Origin: Nocardioides zeae
GTDB taxonomy: Bacteria > Actinomycetota > Actinomycetes > Propionibacteriales > Nocardioidaceae
Assembly: GCF_010686755.1 (NCBI RefSeq)
Contig: NZ_JAAGXA010000009.1
Location: 124,001 to 188,000 of the forward strand
Length of the DNA: 64,000 nt
Direction: 5' to 3'
Shown: piece after piece, positions 1-10,499 of the stretch
How the letters are laid out: each line of letters opens with the position of its first letter
Position numbering within the stretch: position 1 is the stretch's first letter
Position numbers and translations under genes: made by a program
Notes under the pieces: generated by a model
Database searches by the model: none
What the model was told of the DNA's origin: nothing
What the model saw: the letters and a program-made list of their open reading frames with translations, nothing else

Positions 1-399
1 GGCGACGAAGATCTGGGCCTTCTGCTTGCCGAAGCCGGGCAGCGCCATCACCCGCTTGAGCAGGTCCTTGCCCGACGTCGCCTCGGTCCAGATGCGCGAG
101 GCGTCACCGCCGTGCTCGTCCTCGACGATGCGCGCGAGCTCCTGGAGGCGGGCCGCCATCGAGCCCGGGAACCGGTGGATCGCGGGCGTCGTGGCGCACA
201 GCGCGGCGAACTCCTCGGGGTCGGCGGCGGCGATCCGTGCCGGCTCGAGGGTGCCGAAGCGGTCGAGCACCTTGGCGGGTCCACGGAACGCGTGCTCCAT
301 CGGGTACTGCTGGTCGAGCATCATCCCGACGAGCAGGGCGAACGGGTCGGTGTCGAGGACCTGGTCGGCCTCGGCGTCACCGGTGATCTGGATGGCCAT
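1..399 (-). CDS. HhH-GPD-type base-excision repair protein (3' end off window)
   Basis: Partial gene running off the left edge; 133 codons are visible, starting MAIQITGDAEADQVLDTDPF. A helix-hairpin-helix signature is seen near residues 120-130 (LPGFGKQKAQ), preceded by a region rich in conserved hydrophobics (LLVGMMLDQQYPMEHAF) typical of the actinobacterial HhH-GPD family of uncharacterised repair proteins. Family knowledge suggests DNA glycosylase-like binding in the cytoplasm; the catalytic part cannot be judged because the C-terminus is missing. An in-frame ATG three codons upstream (408) is an alternative start. No close neighbour points to an operon. Confidence 0.8.
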   Translation of the reverse strand, partial: MAIQITGDAEADQVLDTDPFALLVGMMLDQQYPMEHAFRGPAKVLDRFGTLEPARIAAADPEEFAALCATTPAIHRFPGSMAARLQELARIVEDEHGGDASRIWTEATSGKDLLKRVMALPGFGKQKAQIFVA

Positions 400-507
400 G
401 CCGACCATCCTGCCCCAGACCGTGGCGTGTCGCTGCGCCCAGCGCCGCGGTCGGGTGCCCGGACGGGTCCGCCACGCGCTCGACGGGGCCACCGGACGTG
501 GCGACGG

Positions 508-885
508 TCAGGCGCCGACCTTCACCGCGAGCACGGGGGCGTGGGCGTCGAGCAGGATCCGCTGGGCGTTGCTGCCAAGCAGGAGCTTGCCCACCGGCGT
601 ACGGCGGCGCAGCCCGATGACGATGAGGTCGGCGCCGACCTCCTCGGCCACGGCGAGCAGGTCCTCCGCCGGGTCGAACGCGCTCGTGCTGACCCGCACC
701 TCGTGGGGGACCCCCGCGGCCTCCAGGCGCGCGCGGGCGGCGTCGACGCCGGTCTCGACGTGGTCGCCCCGGGTCGAGCTCACGAGCACGATGCGGGCGT
801 CGCGCAGGGCGGCCTCCTCCAGCGCGCGGCCGAGCGCGGCCTCCCCCTCCGGCTTGGCGACGTACCCCACCACGATCGTCGTCAC
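508..885 (-). CDS. Universal stress protein (UspA family)
   Basis: A 125-residue single-domain Usp. It begins MTTIVVGYVAKPEGEAAL, the usual first strand plus Asp-free loop, and ends with the nucleotide-binding loop IGLRRRTPVGKLLLGSNAQ. The family ATP motif is G-2x-G-9x-G-S/T; here the second glycine of the motif is replaced by arginine while the final GSN is kept, so ATP binding is likely but not certain. The GTG start has a good GAGGAGG ribosome site 5 bases upstream. It is monocistronic by spacing. Role inferred from family: stress or starvation survival in the cytoplasm. Confidence 0.9.
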   Translation of the reverse strand: MTTIVVGYVAKPEGEAALGRALEEAALRDARIVLVSSTRGDHVETGVDAARARLEAAGVPHEVRVSTSAFDPAEDLLAVAEEVGADLIVIGLRRRTPVGKLLLGSNAQRILLDAHAPVLAVKVGA

Positions 886-1007
886 GGCGACCTCCTCGGT
901 TCGACGGCGGCGAGCGCGGGACCCCGCGCACCTGCTCGCACGCTAGCCGATCGCACCGCTGTGGAGAACGGCTCGCGCCGGACGCGGCGCGGCGGCAGGC
1001 TGTCGGG

Positions 1008-1436
1008 GTGGGAACGACGACCGGGGCAGGGACCGGGGAGGTGCCGCAGGGCACGTCCCCGGACGAGCTGCGCGGTCTGGTCCTCGACCTCATCGCCCAG
1101 GGCCGCCACCGCACCTTCCCGCCCGTGGTGCACGTCGGGCGGCCGGGCCGGCAGCGTTCGCTCGCGGCCGCCGACCTCGACGACCACGCCCTGCGCACCG
1201 ACGTGCTGGCGGCACTCCTCGCGGCGGCGGGCCCGGCGCCCCTCGTGTGGCTGACCCGCCCGGGCGAGCCGGGGGTGGAGGACGAGGACCAGGCATGGTC
1301 GCGAGCGGTGCGGGCGGCGGGCGCCGAGATCGGGCGTCCCGTCCCGTTCGTCGTCGTCACCCGGCACGGGTGGGCCGACCCGGCACGGGGTCACGGGCGC
1401 ACCTGGCGGCGGCTCCGCGACCGCCGACCGCGGTGA
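1008..1436 (+). CDS. Conserved hypothetical protein, 142 aa
   Basis: A small soluble protein with a GTG start. The middle and end carry motif-like stretches (VWLTRPGEPGVEDEDQAW, RPVPFVVVTRHGWADP) that look like a conserved actinobacterial family of unknown function, but I cannot name a domain. There is no signal peptide or membrane segment. Codon use is normal GC-rich third-position use, which supports coding. It converges on the glutamate-cysteine ligase gene, whose stop lies 21 bases away. A CAGGCT box 6 bases before the GTG could be a weak leaderless promoter. Confidence 0.6.
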   Translation: MGTTTGAGTGEVPQGTSPDELRGLVLDLIAQGRHRTFPPVVHVGRPGRQRSLAAADLDDHALRTDVLAALLAAAGPAPLVWLTRPGEPGVEDEDQAWSRAVRAAGAEIGRPVPFVVVTRHGWADPARGHGRTWRRLRDRRPR

Positions 1437-1457
1437 GGCGGACCGGCGCGCCGCCGC

Positions 1458-2954
<1,497 letters not shown>

Positions 2955-3006
2955 GTCCGCAGCGTAGTGGCCCGGTCCGCACGCCGGGCCCGCACACGGC
3001 GACGTC

Positions 3007-4086
3007 TCACGCCGGGTCACCGAGCGCCCCGGTCACCTCCTCCCACCACGACGGTGGCGCCGCCGCCTCGAGGAAGTCGCGCACCAGACGGCCGAGGGGG
3101 TGACCCGGCTCCTCGTCGAGGCACACGTCGACGGCGCACCAGGCCAGGGCGCCCGACCCGTCCAGCCACGCGGTCAGGGCGGCGAGCGCGGCCGGCCCCG
3201 ACCGCCACCCGTCCGGCGCGCGGCGCACCAGGTCCAGCCACACCTCGACGTGGGCCGCGGCCTCACCGCGACCCACGCCGGCCCACGCCGCGTCGCGGTG
3301 CCGACCGAGGCGCAGCGCGACGAGGAGCCGCGCGGCGTCCTCCACCGCGAGCGGTCTGCCCGAGCGCGCCGCCCGGGCGACGCTCTCCCCCACCCACCGG
3401 GACTCGGCCGGCCCGGGGCGCGGAGCACCTCGGGCCGCGACGGCGGCGGCGACCGGGCCCCGCACCTCGTCCCCGGCCGGTGCCAGGAGGTTCGCGAGCT
3501 CCTCGCGGCTCCCGAGCACGACGCGCCCGTGGAGCACCGCCGCGGCCCGCACCGGATGGCTCTCGTTCCGGTACGGCGCCGCTCCGCCCTCGGCGCTGGC
3601 GGCGTCGCCCGCGGCGTACCAGTGCTCCCCGTCGGCCCGCAGCAGCGCCAGGACGCTGATGCCCGCGGCGGCGCACGACGCCTCGAGCCGGGCGGCGGTG
3701 GCCGCGCCGAGCTGCGGGTCGGGGGTGTAGACCACGGCCGCGACCGATGCGACCCCGTGGCGTCGGCACGGCGCGACGGCGGCCTCGACGATCTCGGCGA
3801 GAGCCGTCGGCGGGTCGTCGGGCGCGGGCAGCCCGATCCTCAGGTGCGGTCCGGTCGCGCCCCGTCCCGACGGGCCCCGTCCCGACGGGCCCCGTCCCGA
3901 CGGGCCTCGTTCGGCGGCGTCGGACGGGGCGCCCCCGCCCGCCCCGAAGCTGAGCAGCACCAGCGAGTGGCGGGGCTCGAACCCGAGCACCACGGGGACC
4001 GTGGCGAGAAGGTCGTCGGGGGTGCGCAGGCGGAGGGTCAAGGGGGCGGACGGGTCCGGGGCGGAGGTGCGGTCGTCGGTGGTCAT
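3007..4086 (-). CDS. DUF4192 domain-containing protein
   Basis: 359 residues beginning MTTDDRTSAPDPSAPLTLRL. The run LRTPDDLLATVPVVLGFEPRHSLVLLSF is the hallmark N-terminal block of DUF4192, a family known almost only from actinobacteria and without assigned function. The C-terminal half (ALAWCAVDVCLDEEPGHPLGRLVRDFLEAAAPP) also fits. No signal peptide is seen. A low-complexity GPSGR repeat encoded by three 15-bp units (3856-3900) interrupts the N-terminal part and probably forms a flexible loop. It is divergent from dinB, separated by 114 bases. Confidence 0.85.
   Translation of the reverse strand: MTTDDRTSAPDPSAPLTLRLRTPDDLLATVPVVLGFEPRHSLVLLSFGAGGGAPSDAAERGPSGRGPSGRGPSGRGATGPHLRIGLPAPDDPPTALAEIVEAAVAPCRRHGVASVAAVVYTPDPQLGAATAARLEASCAAAGISVLALLRADGEHWYAAGDAASAEGGAAPYRNESHPVRAAAVLHGRVVLGSREELANLLAPAGDEVRGPVAAAVAARGAPRPGPAESRWVGESVARAARSGRPLAVEDAARLLVALRLGRHRDAAWAGVGRGEAAAHVEVWLDLVRRAPDGWRSGPAALAALTAWLDGSGALAWCAVDVCLDEEPGHPLGRLVRDFLEAAAPPSWWEEVTGALGDPA
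3856..3900. repeat. 15-bp tandem repeat inside DUF4192 gene
   Basis: Three in-frame copies of a 15-bp unit, CGGGCCCCGTCCCGA with one variant base in the first copy, followed by a degenerate fourth. They encode repeated Gly-Pro-Ser-Gly-Arg. The unit is a multiple of three, so slippage changes protein length without a frameshift. Confidence 0.9.
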
Positions 4087-4200
4087 GCGGGGGGCTCTCC
4101 CCCGCGGGCGCCGCCTCCTCCCCGCCGATCCGGCGGCTGGGGACGACCGCGCCGTACGGGCGTCCTGTGGACGACCAGCGGGCCGACTACCGTTCGTCGG

Positions 4201-5742
4201 GTGCCACCCCCGTCGCCAGCGTCCCCGGTCCCGCCCGGGGCGGGTGCGGCGGGACGGCGGGCGCACGCCTCGATCCTCCACCTCGACCTGGACGCCTTCT
4301 TCGCCGCCGTGGAGCAGCGGGACAAGCCGTCGCTGCGCGGCAAGCCGGTGGTGGTGGGCGGCACCAGCGGACGGGGCGTGGTGGCGACCGCGTCGTACGA
4401 GGCCCGCGCCTTCGGCGTGCGCTCCGCCATGTCGACGCGCGAAGCCCGGGCGCGGTGTCCCCACGCGGCGTACCTGCGGGGGCGCTTCGACGCCTACCGC
4501 GAGGCGAGCGGCGTCGTGATGGGCATCCTGCGCTCGGTGTCGCCATTGGTCGAGCCGCTGTCGCTCGACGAGGCGTTCGTGGACCTCGCCGCCGCCGACG
4601 ACCCGCTCCTCCCCGACCTCGAGCCGGCGTCGGTGCGAGCCTTCGCCGAGACCCTGCGCGCCCGGGTGCACGAGGCCACGGGCGGGCTGACCGCGTCGGT
4701 CGGGATCGGCACCTCGAAGCTCGTCGCCAAGATCGCCAGCGACCTCGAGAAGCCCGACGGGCTGGTCGTCGTGGCGCCGGGCACCGAGCAGGACCTGCTC
4801 CGCCCCATGGCGGTCTCCGTCATCCCCGGCGTCGGGCCCGCGACGGCCGAGCGGCTACGGCGCGCCGGGGTGCGCACGGTCGCCGACCTGGAGTCGCTGA
4901 GCGTCGACGAGCTCGTGCGTCAGCTCGGCACCGCCCACGGGCGTTCGCTGCACGAGCTGGCTCGCGCCCACGACCTCCGCCCCGTGGTCGCGGAGCGCGA
5001 GGCGAAGTCGGTGAGCGTCGAGAGCACCTACGAGCACGACATCACCGACCCGGCCGTCATGGCCGACGTGCTGACCCGGCAGGCGACGGGCGTCGCGACC
5101 CGGCTGGCCGCGGCCGGCCTGTCGGGGCGCACCGTCACCATCAAGGTGCGCTTCTCCGACTTCACCACCCTCAACCGGTCGGCGACCCTGCCCGCCCCGG
5201 TCGACGCCGCCGCTCCGATCGCGCGGGTCGCGCGCACGCTGCTCGGCGACCTCGTCGGCGCCGCCGAGCGCGACGTGCGCAGCGGCGTGCGCCTCCTCGG
5301 TGTCGGCGTGTCCGGCCTCGCCGACTGGGTGCAGGACGACCTCTTCAGCGTGCTCGAGCCGGAGGTCGCCGTCGCCGTGGAGACCGACCCCGCCGACGAC
5401 GCGTCGCCGGAGGAGGCGACGACCGCCGCGGCACCGCCCGAGGGTGCGGCGCCGGAACCTCCGCGGGAGTGGGCCGCCGGTGCGGACGTCGAGCACGACG
5501 AGCACGGCCGCGGCTGGGTCTGGGGCGCGGGGCGCGGGGTCGTGACCGTGCGGTTCGAGACCGCGACGTCCCCACCCGGCCCCGTGCGCTCCTTCCGCGC
5601 CGACGACCCGGCCCTGCGCCCCTGGCTGCGGCCGACCCCGCTGGTGGACCCGCTGGCCGACCCGCTGGTGGACCCACGGGACGACCCGGGTGCCGTGCTG
5701 CCTGTGGAGGAGCCCGGGGAGTCGTCGGGCGACATGGCCTAG
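4201..5742 (+). CDS. dinB: DNA polymerase IV (Y-family translesion polymerase)
   Basis: 513 residues. The catalytic palm starts at SILHLDLDAFFAAVEQ, with the metal-binding Asp, and continues with SLDEAFVDL, with the Asp-Glu pair; the thumb HhH (VIPGVGPATAERLRRAGV) and little-finger domain (SVSVESTYEHDI) follow. The family copies damaged DNA and is error-prone. The C-terminal tail of about 130 residues is acidic and Pro-rich, and includes a small block (DEHGRGWVWGAGRGVVTVRFET) seen as an extra domain in some actinobacterial DinB. No clear beta-clamp-binding peptide was picked out. The GTG at 4201 is chosen because TACCGT lies 7 bases upstream, a leaderless arrangement; no Shine-Dalgarno site is present. 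Confidence 0.93.
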   Translation: MPPPSPASPVPPGAGAAGRRAHASILHLDLDAFFAAVEQRDKPSLRGKPVVVGGTSGRGVVATASYEARAFGVRSAMSTREARARCPHAAYLRGRFDAYREASGVVMGILRSVSPLVEPLSLDEAFVDLAAADDPLLPDLEPASVRAFAETLRARVHEATGGLTASVGIGTSKLVAKIASDLEKPDGLVVVAPGTEQDLLRPMAVSVIPGVGPATAERLRRAGVRTVADLESLSVDELVRQLGTAHGRSLHELARAHDLRPVVAEREAKSVSVESTYEHDITDPAVMADVLTRQATGVATRLAAAGLSGRTVTIKVRFSDFTTLNRSATLPAPVDAAAPIARVARTLLGDLVGAAERDVRSGVRLLGVGVSGLADWVQDDLFSVLEPEVAVAVETDPADDASPEEATTAAAPPEGAAPEPPREWAAGADVEHDEHGRGWVWGAGRGVVTVRFETATSPPGPVRSFRADDPALRPWLRPTPLVDPLADPLVDPRDDPGAVLPVEEPGESSGDMA

Positions 5743-5751
5743 CCTCGCGGC

Positions 5752-7974
5752 ATGGTCGAGAACGAAGGCGCTCCCGCTCAGCCCCCCGTCGCCGCTGCCC
5801 GTCCCGTGACGACGGTGCACCACGGCCACGAGCGCACGGACGAGTACGACTGGCTGCGCGACAAGGACGACCCCGAGGTGATCGCCTACCTCGAGGCGGA
5901 GAACGCGTGGACCGAGGCGCGCACGGCCCACCTGGCCGACCTGCGCGCCACGATCTTCGACGAGATCCGGGCCCGCACGCAGGAGACCGACCTCTCCGTG
6001 CCCACCCGGAACCGGGGGTACTGGTACTACTCGCGCTCCTTCGAGGGCCGGGAGTACGGCGCGTCCTGCCGCGTCCCGGTGGCCGACGAGTCCGACTGGA
6101 CGCCGCCCCGGCCCGCGGCGGACTGCTCGCCCGACGAGCCGGCACTGCCCGGCGAGGAGCTGCTCCTCGACCTCAACGCGCTGGCGGACGGCCACGACTT
6201 CTTCTCCCTGGGTGGCTCGTCGATCAGCCCCAGCACCACGCTGCTGGCCTACGCGACGGACACGGTCGGCGACGAGCGCTACACGGTGCGGTTCAAGGAC
6301 CTCGCGTCCGGCGGCCTGCTGGACGACGAGCTGACGGGCGTGCTCGGCGGCGTCACGTGGAGCCGGGACTCGACGAGCTGCTACTACACGACGGTCGACG
6401 ACACCTGGCGACCCGACAAGGTGTGGCGCCACGTGCTCGGCACCGCCCAGGCCGACGACGAGCTGGTGTTCCACGAGACCGACGCGCGGTACTGGACCGG
6501 CATCGGCCGCTCGCGCAGCGACCGCTTCCTCCTGGTGGTGAGCGGGTCGAAGACCACCACCGAGTGCCGCTTCCTCGACTTCGACGCTCCGGACGCCGGC
6601 TTCCAGGTGTTCGCGGAGCGCGTGGACGGGGTGGAGTACGGCATCGAGCACGCCCGGCTCGGCGGGCGCGACGTGTTCCTCGTCCTGCACAACGCGACCG
6701 GACCCGACTTCGAGATCGGCGTGGCGCCGGTCGAGCCGACGGCCCGCGACGGCTGGGCGCCGCTGGTCCCGCACGACCCCGCCGTGCGGCTCGAGGCCGT
6801 CGACGCCTTCGCCGGCCACCTCGTCGTCCACCAGCGCAGCGAGGGCCTGACCCAGCTGCGGATCATCGAGCTGCCCGCGGAGGCGGAGTCGGCGACCGGG
6901 TTGGGCGACGACTACCTGGTCTCGTTCGACGACGAGCTCTACACGATCGAGTCCGGGGGCAACCCGGCGTTCGACCAGCCGACCGTCCGCGTCGGCTACA
7001 CGACGCTCGCGGTCCCCTCGTCGGTCTACGACTACGACGTGCGCGACCGCTCGCTGCACCTCCTGCGCCGCACGCCCGTGCTCGGGGGCTACGAGCCGTC
7101 CGACTACGTCGAGCAGCGCCTCTGGGCCGAGGCCGAGGACGGCGAGCGGGTGCCGATCTCGCTGGTCGCTCGCCGCGAGGTCGCCGAGGCCGTCGCCGCC
7201 GGCACCCCGGCCCCGCTGCACCTCTACGGCTACGGCTCCTACGAGGCGTCGATGGACCCGTACTTCTCCATCGCCCGGCTCTCCGTGCTCGACCGCGGTG
7301 GCGTCTTCGCGATCGCCCACGTGCGCGGCGGCGGCGAGATGGGACGCCGGTGGTACGACCAGGGGAAGATGGAGCACAAGCAGAACACCTTCTCCGACTT
7401 CATCGCCTGCGGCCGGCACCTCGTCGCCACCGGGTGGACCACGCCCGAGCGGATGGTCGCCGAGGGCGGCAGCGCGGGCGGCCTGCTCGTCGGGGCGGTG
7501 CTCAACCAGGCCCCGGAGCTCTGGGGCGGCGTCGTGGCGAACGTGCCGTTCGTCGACGCGCTCACCTCGATGCTGGACTCGTCCCTCCCCCTCACCGTCG
7601 GCGAGTACGAGGAGTGGGGCAACCCCGAGGACGACGCCGCGGCGTACGAGCGGATGGCGGCGTACGCGCCGTACGACAACGTGGCAGCGATCGACTACCC
7701 GCCCGTGCTCGCGGAGACCTCGCTCAACGACACGCGGGTGCTCTACGTCGAGCCGGCCAAGTGGGTGGCCCGGCTGCGCGCCCGCGCCGTGGGGCGACGC
7801 GACGTGCTCCTGCGCACCGAGATGGCGGCCGGCCACGGCGGCGTCTCGGGCCGCTACCAGGCCTGGAGGGACCGCGCGTTCAGCCTCGCCTGGATCCTCG
7901 ACCGCATGGGTCTGGCAGACGTCGAGCCGCGACGTACGGACGTCGACCTCACCCCTGGGGAGCCCCGCTCCTGA
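5752..7974 (+). CDS. ptrB: Oligopeptidase B-type S9 serine peptidase
   Basis: 740 residues: an N-terminal beta-propeller (about 70-430) and a C-terminal alpha/beta-hydrolase. The catalytic triad is visible: Ser574 in EGGSAGG, Asp660 in LNDTRV and His695 in AGHGG. The block HVRGGGEMGRRWYDQGKM is characteristic of prolyl oligopeptidase/oligopeptidase B. The family cleaves short peptides after basic residues in the cytoplasm; no signal peptide is present. Its -10 box TAGCCT (5740-5745) overlaps the dinB stop codon and is 6 bases from the ATG, so it is probably transcribed as a leaderless message from its own promoter. Confidence 0.93.
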   Translation: MVENEGAPAQPPVAAARPVTTVHHGHERTDEYDWLRDKDDPEVIAYLEAENAWTEARTAHLADLRATIFDEIRARTQETDLSVPTRNRGYWYYSRSFEGREYGASCRVPVADESDWTPPRPAADCSPDEPALPGEELLLDLNALADGHDFFSLGGSSISPSTTLLAYATDTVGDERYTVRFKDLASGGLLDDELTGVLGGVTWSRDSTSCYYTTVDDTWRPDKVWRHVLGTAQADDELVFHETDARYWTGIGRSRSDRFLLVVSGSKTTTECRFLDFDAPDAGFQVFAERVDGVEYGIEHARLGGRDVFLVLHNATGPDFEIGVAPVEPTARDGWAPLVPHDPAVRLEAVDAFAGHLVVHQRSEGLTQLRIIELPAEAESATGLGDDYLVSFDDELYTIESGGNPAFDQPTVRVGYTTLAVPSSVYDYDVRDRSLHLLRRTPVLGGYEPSDYVEQRLWAEAEDGERVPISLVARREVAEAVAAGTPAPLHLYGYGSYEASMDPYFSIARLSVLDRGGVFAIAHVRGGGEMGRRWYDQGKMEHKQNTFSDFIACGRHLVATGWTTPERMVAEGGSAGGLLVGAVLNQAPELWGGVVANVPFVDALTSMLDSSLPLTVGEYEEWGNPEDDAAAYERMAAYAPYDNVAAIDYPPVLAETSLNDTRVLYVEPAKWVARLRARAVGRRDVLLRTEMAAGHGGVSGRYQAWRDRAFSLAWILDRMGLADVEPRRTDVDLTPGEPRS

Positions 7975-7985
7975 GACGTGTCCCC

Positions 7986-8003
7986 AGGGACTGAGAAGTC
8001 CCT
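7986..8003 (+). terminator. Hairpin after ptrB
   Basis: A perfect 7-bp stem, AGGGACT paired with AGTCCCT around a GAGA loop, starts 12 bases after the ptrB stop. There is no U-tract, so termination is plausible but not certain. Confidence 0.55.
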
Positions 8004-8096
8004 GAGATTCGCCTCCTACGGCAACTCTGCGGAGTTCTTGCACGTCTGGGTCTGACGAGAGGCACTACGGGGAACTGGTCGTGACCGGGACCCATC

Positions 8097-8126
8097 GGGA
8101 ACACCCGCGGTGCCGAAGCAGTTACA
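8097..8126 (+). promoter_or_regulatory. Possible SigR/SigH (ECF)-type promoter for the sigB-like gene
   Basis: GGGAAC at 8097-8102 and GTTACA at 8121-8126 are separated by 18 bases. The known SigR/SigH/SigE-type pattern is GGAAY-N18-GTT. The start codon follows about 54 bases downstream. A second GGGAAC at 8070-8075 has no good partner at that spacing. Confidence 0.5.
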
Positions 8127-8179
8127 CCACACGTGCGGCGCGCCACCCCGGCGCTGCACCGACGAGGAGGGCGGGTCAC

Positions 8180-9145
8180 ATGTCCACACGCACCATGACC
8201 GCACGAGCCACCGGCGACCGCGACATCGAGGGTCGCGACAGCGTCGGTCTCTACCTGGACGAGATCGCCCGGACGCCGTTGCTCGACGCCGTGACCGAGG
8301 TCGAGCTCGCGAAGACGATCGAGGCGGGTCTCTACGCGCAGCACCTGCTCGAGACGGGCCGCGTGGGCCGTCGCAAGGGCGGCGCTCCCAAGTCGGCGAC
8401 CCGCGAGGAGCTCGAGTGGCTGGTGGAGGAGGGTGAGCGTGCCGTCGACACCTTCATCCAGGCCAACCTGCGCCTCGTCGTCTCGATCGCCCGCAAGTAC
8501 GGCCGGTCGCAGATGCCGATGCTCGACCTGATCCAGGAGGGCAACACCGGCCTGATCCGCGCGGTCGAGAAGTTCGACTACGCGAAGGGGTTCAAGTTCT
8601 CGACGTACGCCACCTGGTGGGTGCGCCAGGCCATCACCCGCGGCATCGCGCAGCAGGCGCGGGTCGTGCGCCTCCCCGTCCACGTGGTCGAGGAGCTCAA
8701 CCAGGTCAGCGGAGCGCGTCGCACGCTCGAGCGCCAGCTCGGCCGGGACCCGGAGCCCGAGGAGATCGCGGTGGAGCTCGGCATGACCGTCGAGCGCGTC
8801 GCCGACCTCATGTCGTGGGGCCGCGAGCACGTCAGCCTCGACTCCCCGGTCGACGAGGACGGCGACACGTCCCTGGGCGACCTCATGGCGCAGGAGACGG
8901 CCCCGGGGCCCGACCTGACCGTCCTGGACTCCGAGTCGCGCGACCGCCTCAACAGCCTGGTCGGTCTGCTCGACACCCGGTCCGCCGACATCATCCGCTC
9001 GCGCTACGGCCTGTCCGACGGCCGCCAGCACAAGCTGGCCGACATCGGCACCAAGCACGGCATCTCCGCCGAGCGCGTCCGGCAGCTGGAGCGCGAGGCG
9101 CTCCAGAAGCTCCGCGGCTTCGCCGACCCGGACCTCGCTGCCTGA
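8180..9145 (+). CDS. sigB: SigB-type (group 2) RNA polymerase sigma factor
   Basis: 321 residues. Region 1.2 (DSVGLYLDEIARTPLL), region 2 (RLVVSIARKYG, DLIQEGNTGLIRAVEKFDY, FSTYATWWVRQAI), region 3 (RLPVHVVEELNQV) and region 4 with its helix-turn-helix (HGISAERVRQLEREAL) appear in order. Length and lack of a long acidic N-terminus place it with the non-essential principal-like sigma factors (SigB/HrdD) and not the housekeeping SigA. The ATG at 8180 has AGGAGG 9 bases upstream; a longer frame starting at 8081 would have an un-sigma-like N-terminus. A SigR/SigH-like promoter upstream suggests it responds to redox or envelope stress. Confidence 0.92.
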   Translation: MSTRTMTARATGDRDIEGRDSVGLYLDEIARTPLLDAVTEVELAKTIEAGLYAQHLLETGRVGRRKGGAPKSATREELEWLVEEGERAVDTFIQANLRLVVSIARKYGRSQMPMLDLIQEGNTGLIRAVEKFDYAKGFKFSTYATWWVRQAITRGIAQQARVVRLPVHVVEELNQVSGARRTLERQLGRDPEPEEIAVELGMTVERVADLMSWGREHVSLDSPVDEDGDTSLGDLMAQETAPGPDLTVLDSESRDRLNSLVGLLDTRSADIIRSRYGLSDGRQHKLADIGTKHGISAERVRQLEREALQKLRGFADPDLAA

Positions 9146-9148
9146 CCC

Positions 9149-9742
9149 TCAGCGAGCGCCCTCCCGCAGCTCCGCGACGACCTCCGTCACCCGGTGACGG
9201 AGGTCGTCGCGCGTCCCGGTGTTGTCGACGACGTACGTCGCGGCCGCGCGCCGCTCGTCGCGGGAGGCCTGGGCGGCGATGCGGGCCCGAGCGTCCTCCT
9301 CGGTCCAGCCGCGGTCGGTGACCATGCGGTGCACCTGCACGTCCTCGGGGACGTCGACGACCACGACCGCGTCGAAGCGGTCCTGCTGGCCCGTCTCGAC
9401 CAGCAGCGGGATGTCGTGCACGACCAGCGCGTCCGGGCCCGCCGCTGCCTCGAGCTCCGCGCTCCGCGCGCGGATCAGCGGGTGCAAGATCCGCTCCAGC
9501 GCAGCGCGCCGCTCCGGGTCGGCGAACACGATGGCCCCGAGCGCGGGACGGTCGAGCCCACCGTCGTCGCCGAGCACGTCCGGGCCGAACTCCTCGACGA
9601 CGCCGGCCAGGCCGGGGGTGCCCGGCTCGACGACCTCCCGCGCGAGCTGGTCGGCGTCGATGACGACCGCTCCGAGCTCGCGCAGGAGGGCCGCCACGGT
9701 GCTCTTGCCCGAGGCGATGCCTCCGGTCAGGCCGACGCGCAT
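9149..9742 (-). CDS. coaE: Dephospho-CoA kinase
   Basis: 197 residues. The P-loop [12 protein letters not shown] starts at residue 4, followed by [18 protein letters not shown] (substrate loop) and the lid motif [14 protein letters not shown]. It carries out the last step of coenzyme A synthesis, phosphorylating the ribose 3'-OH of dephospho-CoA. The length matches the plain kinase and not the longer two-domain actinobacterial versions. It lies directly downstream of the SIMPL gene (1 base apart), convergent with sigB with 3 bases between stops. coaE-rpsA proximity is conserved in actinobacteria, although here two genes separate them. Confidence 0.95.
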   Translation of the reverse strand: MRVGLTGGIASGKSTVAALLRELGAVVIDADQLAREVVEPGTPGLAGVVEEFGPDVLGDDGGLDRPALGAIVFADPERRAALERILHPLIRARSAELEAAAGPDALVVHDIPLLVETGQQDRFDAVVVVDVPEDVQVHRMVTDRGWTEEDARARIAAQASRDERRAAATYVVDNTGTRDDLRHRVTEVVAELREGAR

Positions 9743-9743
9743 G

Positions 9744-10472
9744 TCAGGACTCCTCCGGGTGGGGGGACGGGTGGGGGGACGGCTCGGGGGCCGCGTGAGG
9801 ACGGGGGGAGGCAGCGAACCGGCCGTGGACCGTCGCCGTCAGCAGGAGCGGCTCGGGCTGGAACGGCAGCGCTTCTCCCCCACCCAGGTGGTGCACCTCG
9901 TGGCGGGGCGCTCCGGACATCGCCGCGAACACGGTGTCCGACCGGCCGTGCAGCATGCCCTCGTCGGCGAGCGCCACCCAGCGCGGTGGAGCGAGCCCGG
10001 CGGCCGCGGCGTACTCCCCGGCGCGGCGCGCCGCGTCGACGACAGCGTCGCGGCACAACCCCGCCCGCACCTCCGCCTCGTGCTCGGGCAGCAGCGACCA
10101 GCGGACGTCGTGCACCGCGAGACCGGGGACCCCGGACGCGGCGGTGACCCAGGCGCCGAGCGCGCGAGCGTCGGTGAAGGCGGCGCGCACGGAGGCCGCG
10201 GCGTACCGCACCGTGCGAGGCGTGCCCTCCGCGGTCCAGTCCTGGCGGACGCCGGAGACGGCGTCGTCGACGCTCCACGAGGACAGGGCGGTGCCGGGCG
10301 CGTCGGCGAGGGCACGGAGGTCCTCGACGAGGGCGCGGACCGAGGTCGTCACCCGCTGCAGCACGTCGTGGGCGTCGTCGCCGTCGATCACCACCTGGCC
10401 ACGGATGCTTCCCTGGTCGGGCGCCACGGTCACGCGAGCCTGGCCGGCAACGGTGATCTCGACCTCGGACAC
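9744..10472 (-). CDS. SIMPL domain-containing protein
   Basis: 242 residues beginning [23 protein letters not shown], with the repeated beta-alpha pattern typical of SIMPL (DUF541) proteins. No signal peptide is seen, unlike many family members, so it is probably cytoplasmic. The C-terminal 20 residues are Pro/His/Ser-rich and encoded by a short repeated G-rich run near 9760-9785. The GTG start has TAGGGT (reverse strand, 10479-10484) 6 bases upstream, so leaderless expression is likely. The stop falls 1 base before the coaE start, so coaE is probably cotranscribed. Confidence 0.8.
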   Translation of the reverse strand: MSEVEITVAGQARVTVAPDQGSIRGQVVIDGDDAHDVLQRVTTSVRALVEDLRALADAPGTALSSWSVDDAVSGVRQDWTAEGTPRTVRYAAASVRAAFTDARALGAWVTAASGVPGLAVHDVRWSLLPEHEAEVRAGLCRDAVVDAARRAGEYAAAAGLAPPRWVALADEGMLHGRSDTVFAAMSGAPRHEVHHLGGGEALPFQPEPLLLTATVHGRFAASPRPHAAPEPSPHPSPHPEES

Positions 10473-10499
10473 GCGCCGACCCTACCGCCGCGGGTGGGA

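Noticed and set aside
2955..3020. Longer N-terminus of the glutamate-cysteine ligase-type gene
   Set aside because: It would overlap the DUF4192 gene and read through the promoter box; the extra residues look unlike the family.
4167..7994. A 1275-codon open frame over dinB and ptrB in another frame
   Set aside because: Arg/Ala/Pro-rich shadow of two well-supported genes.
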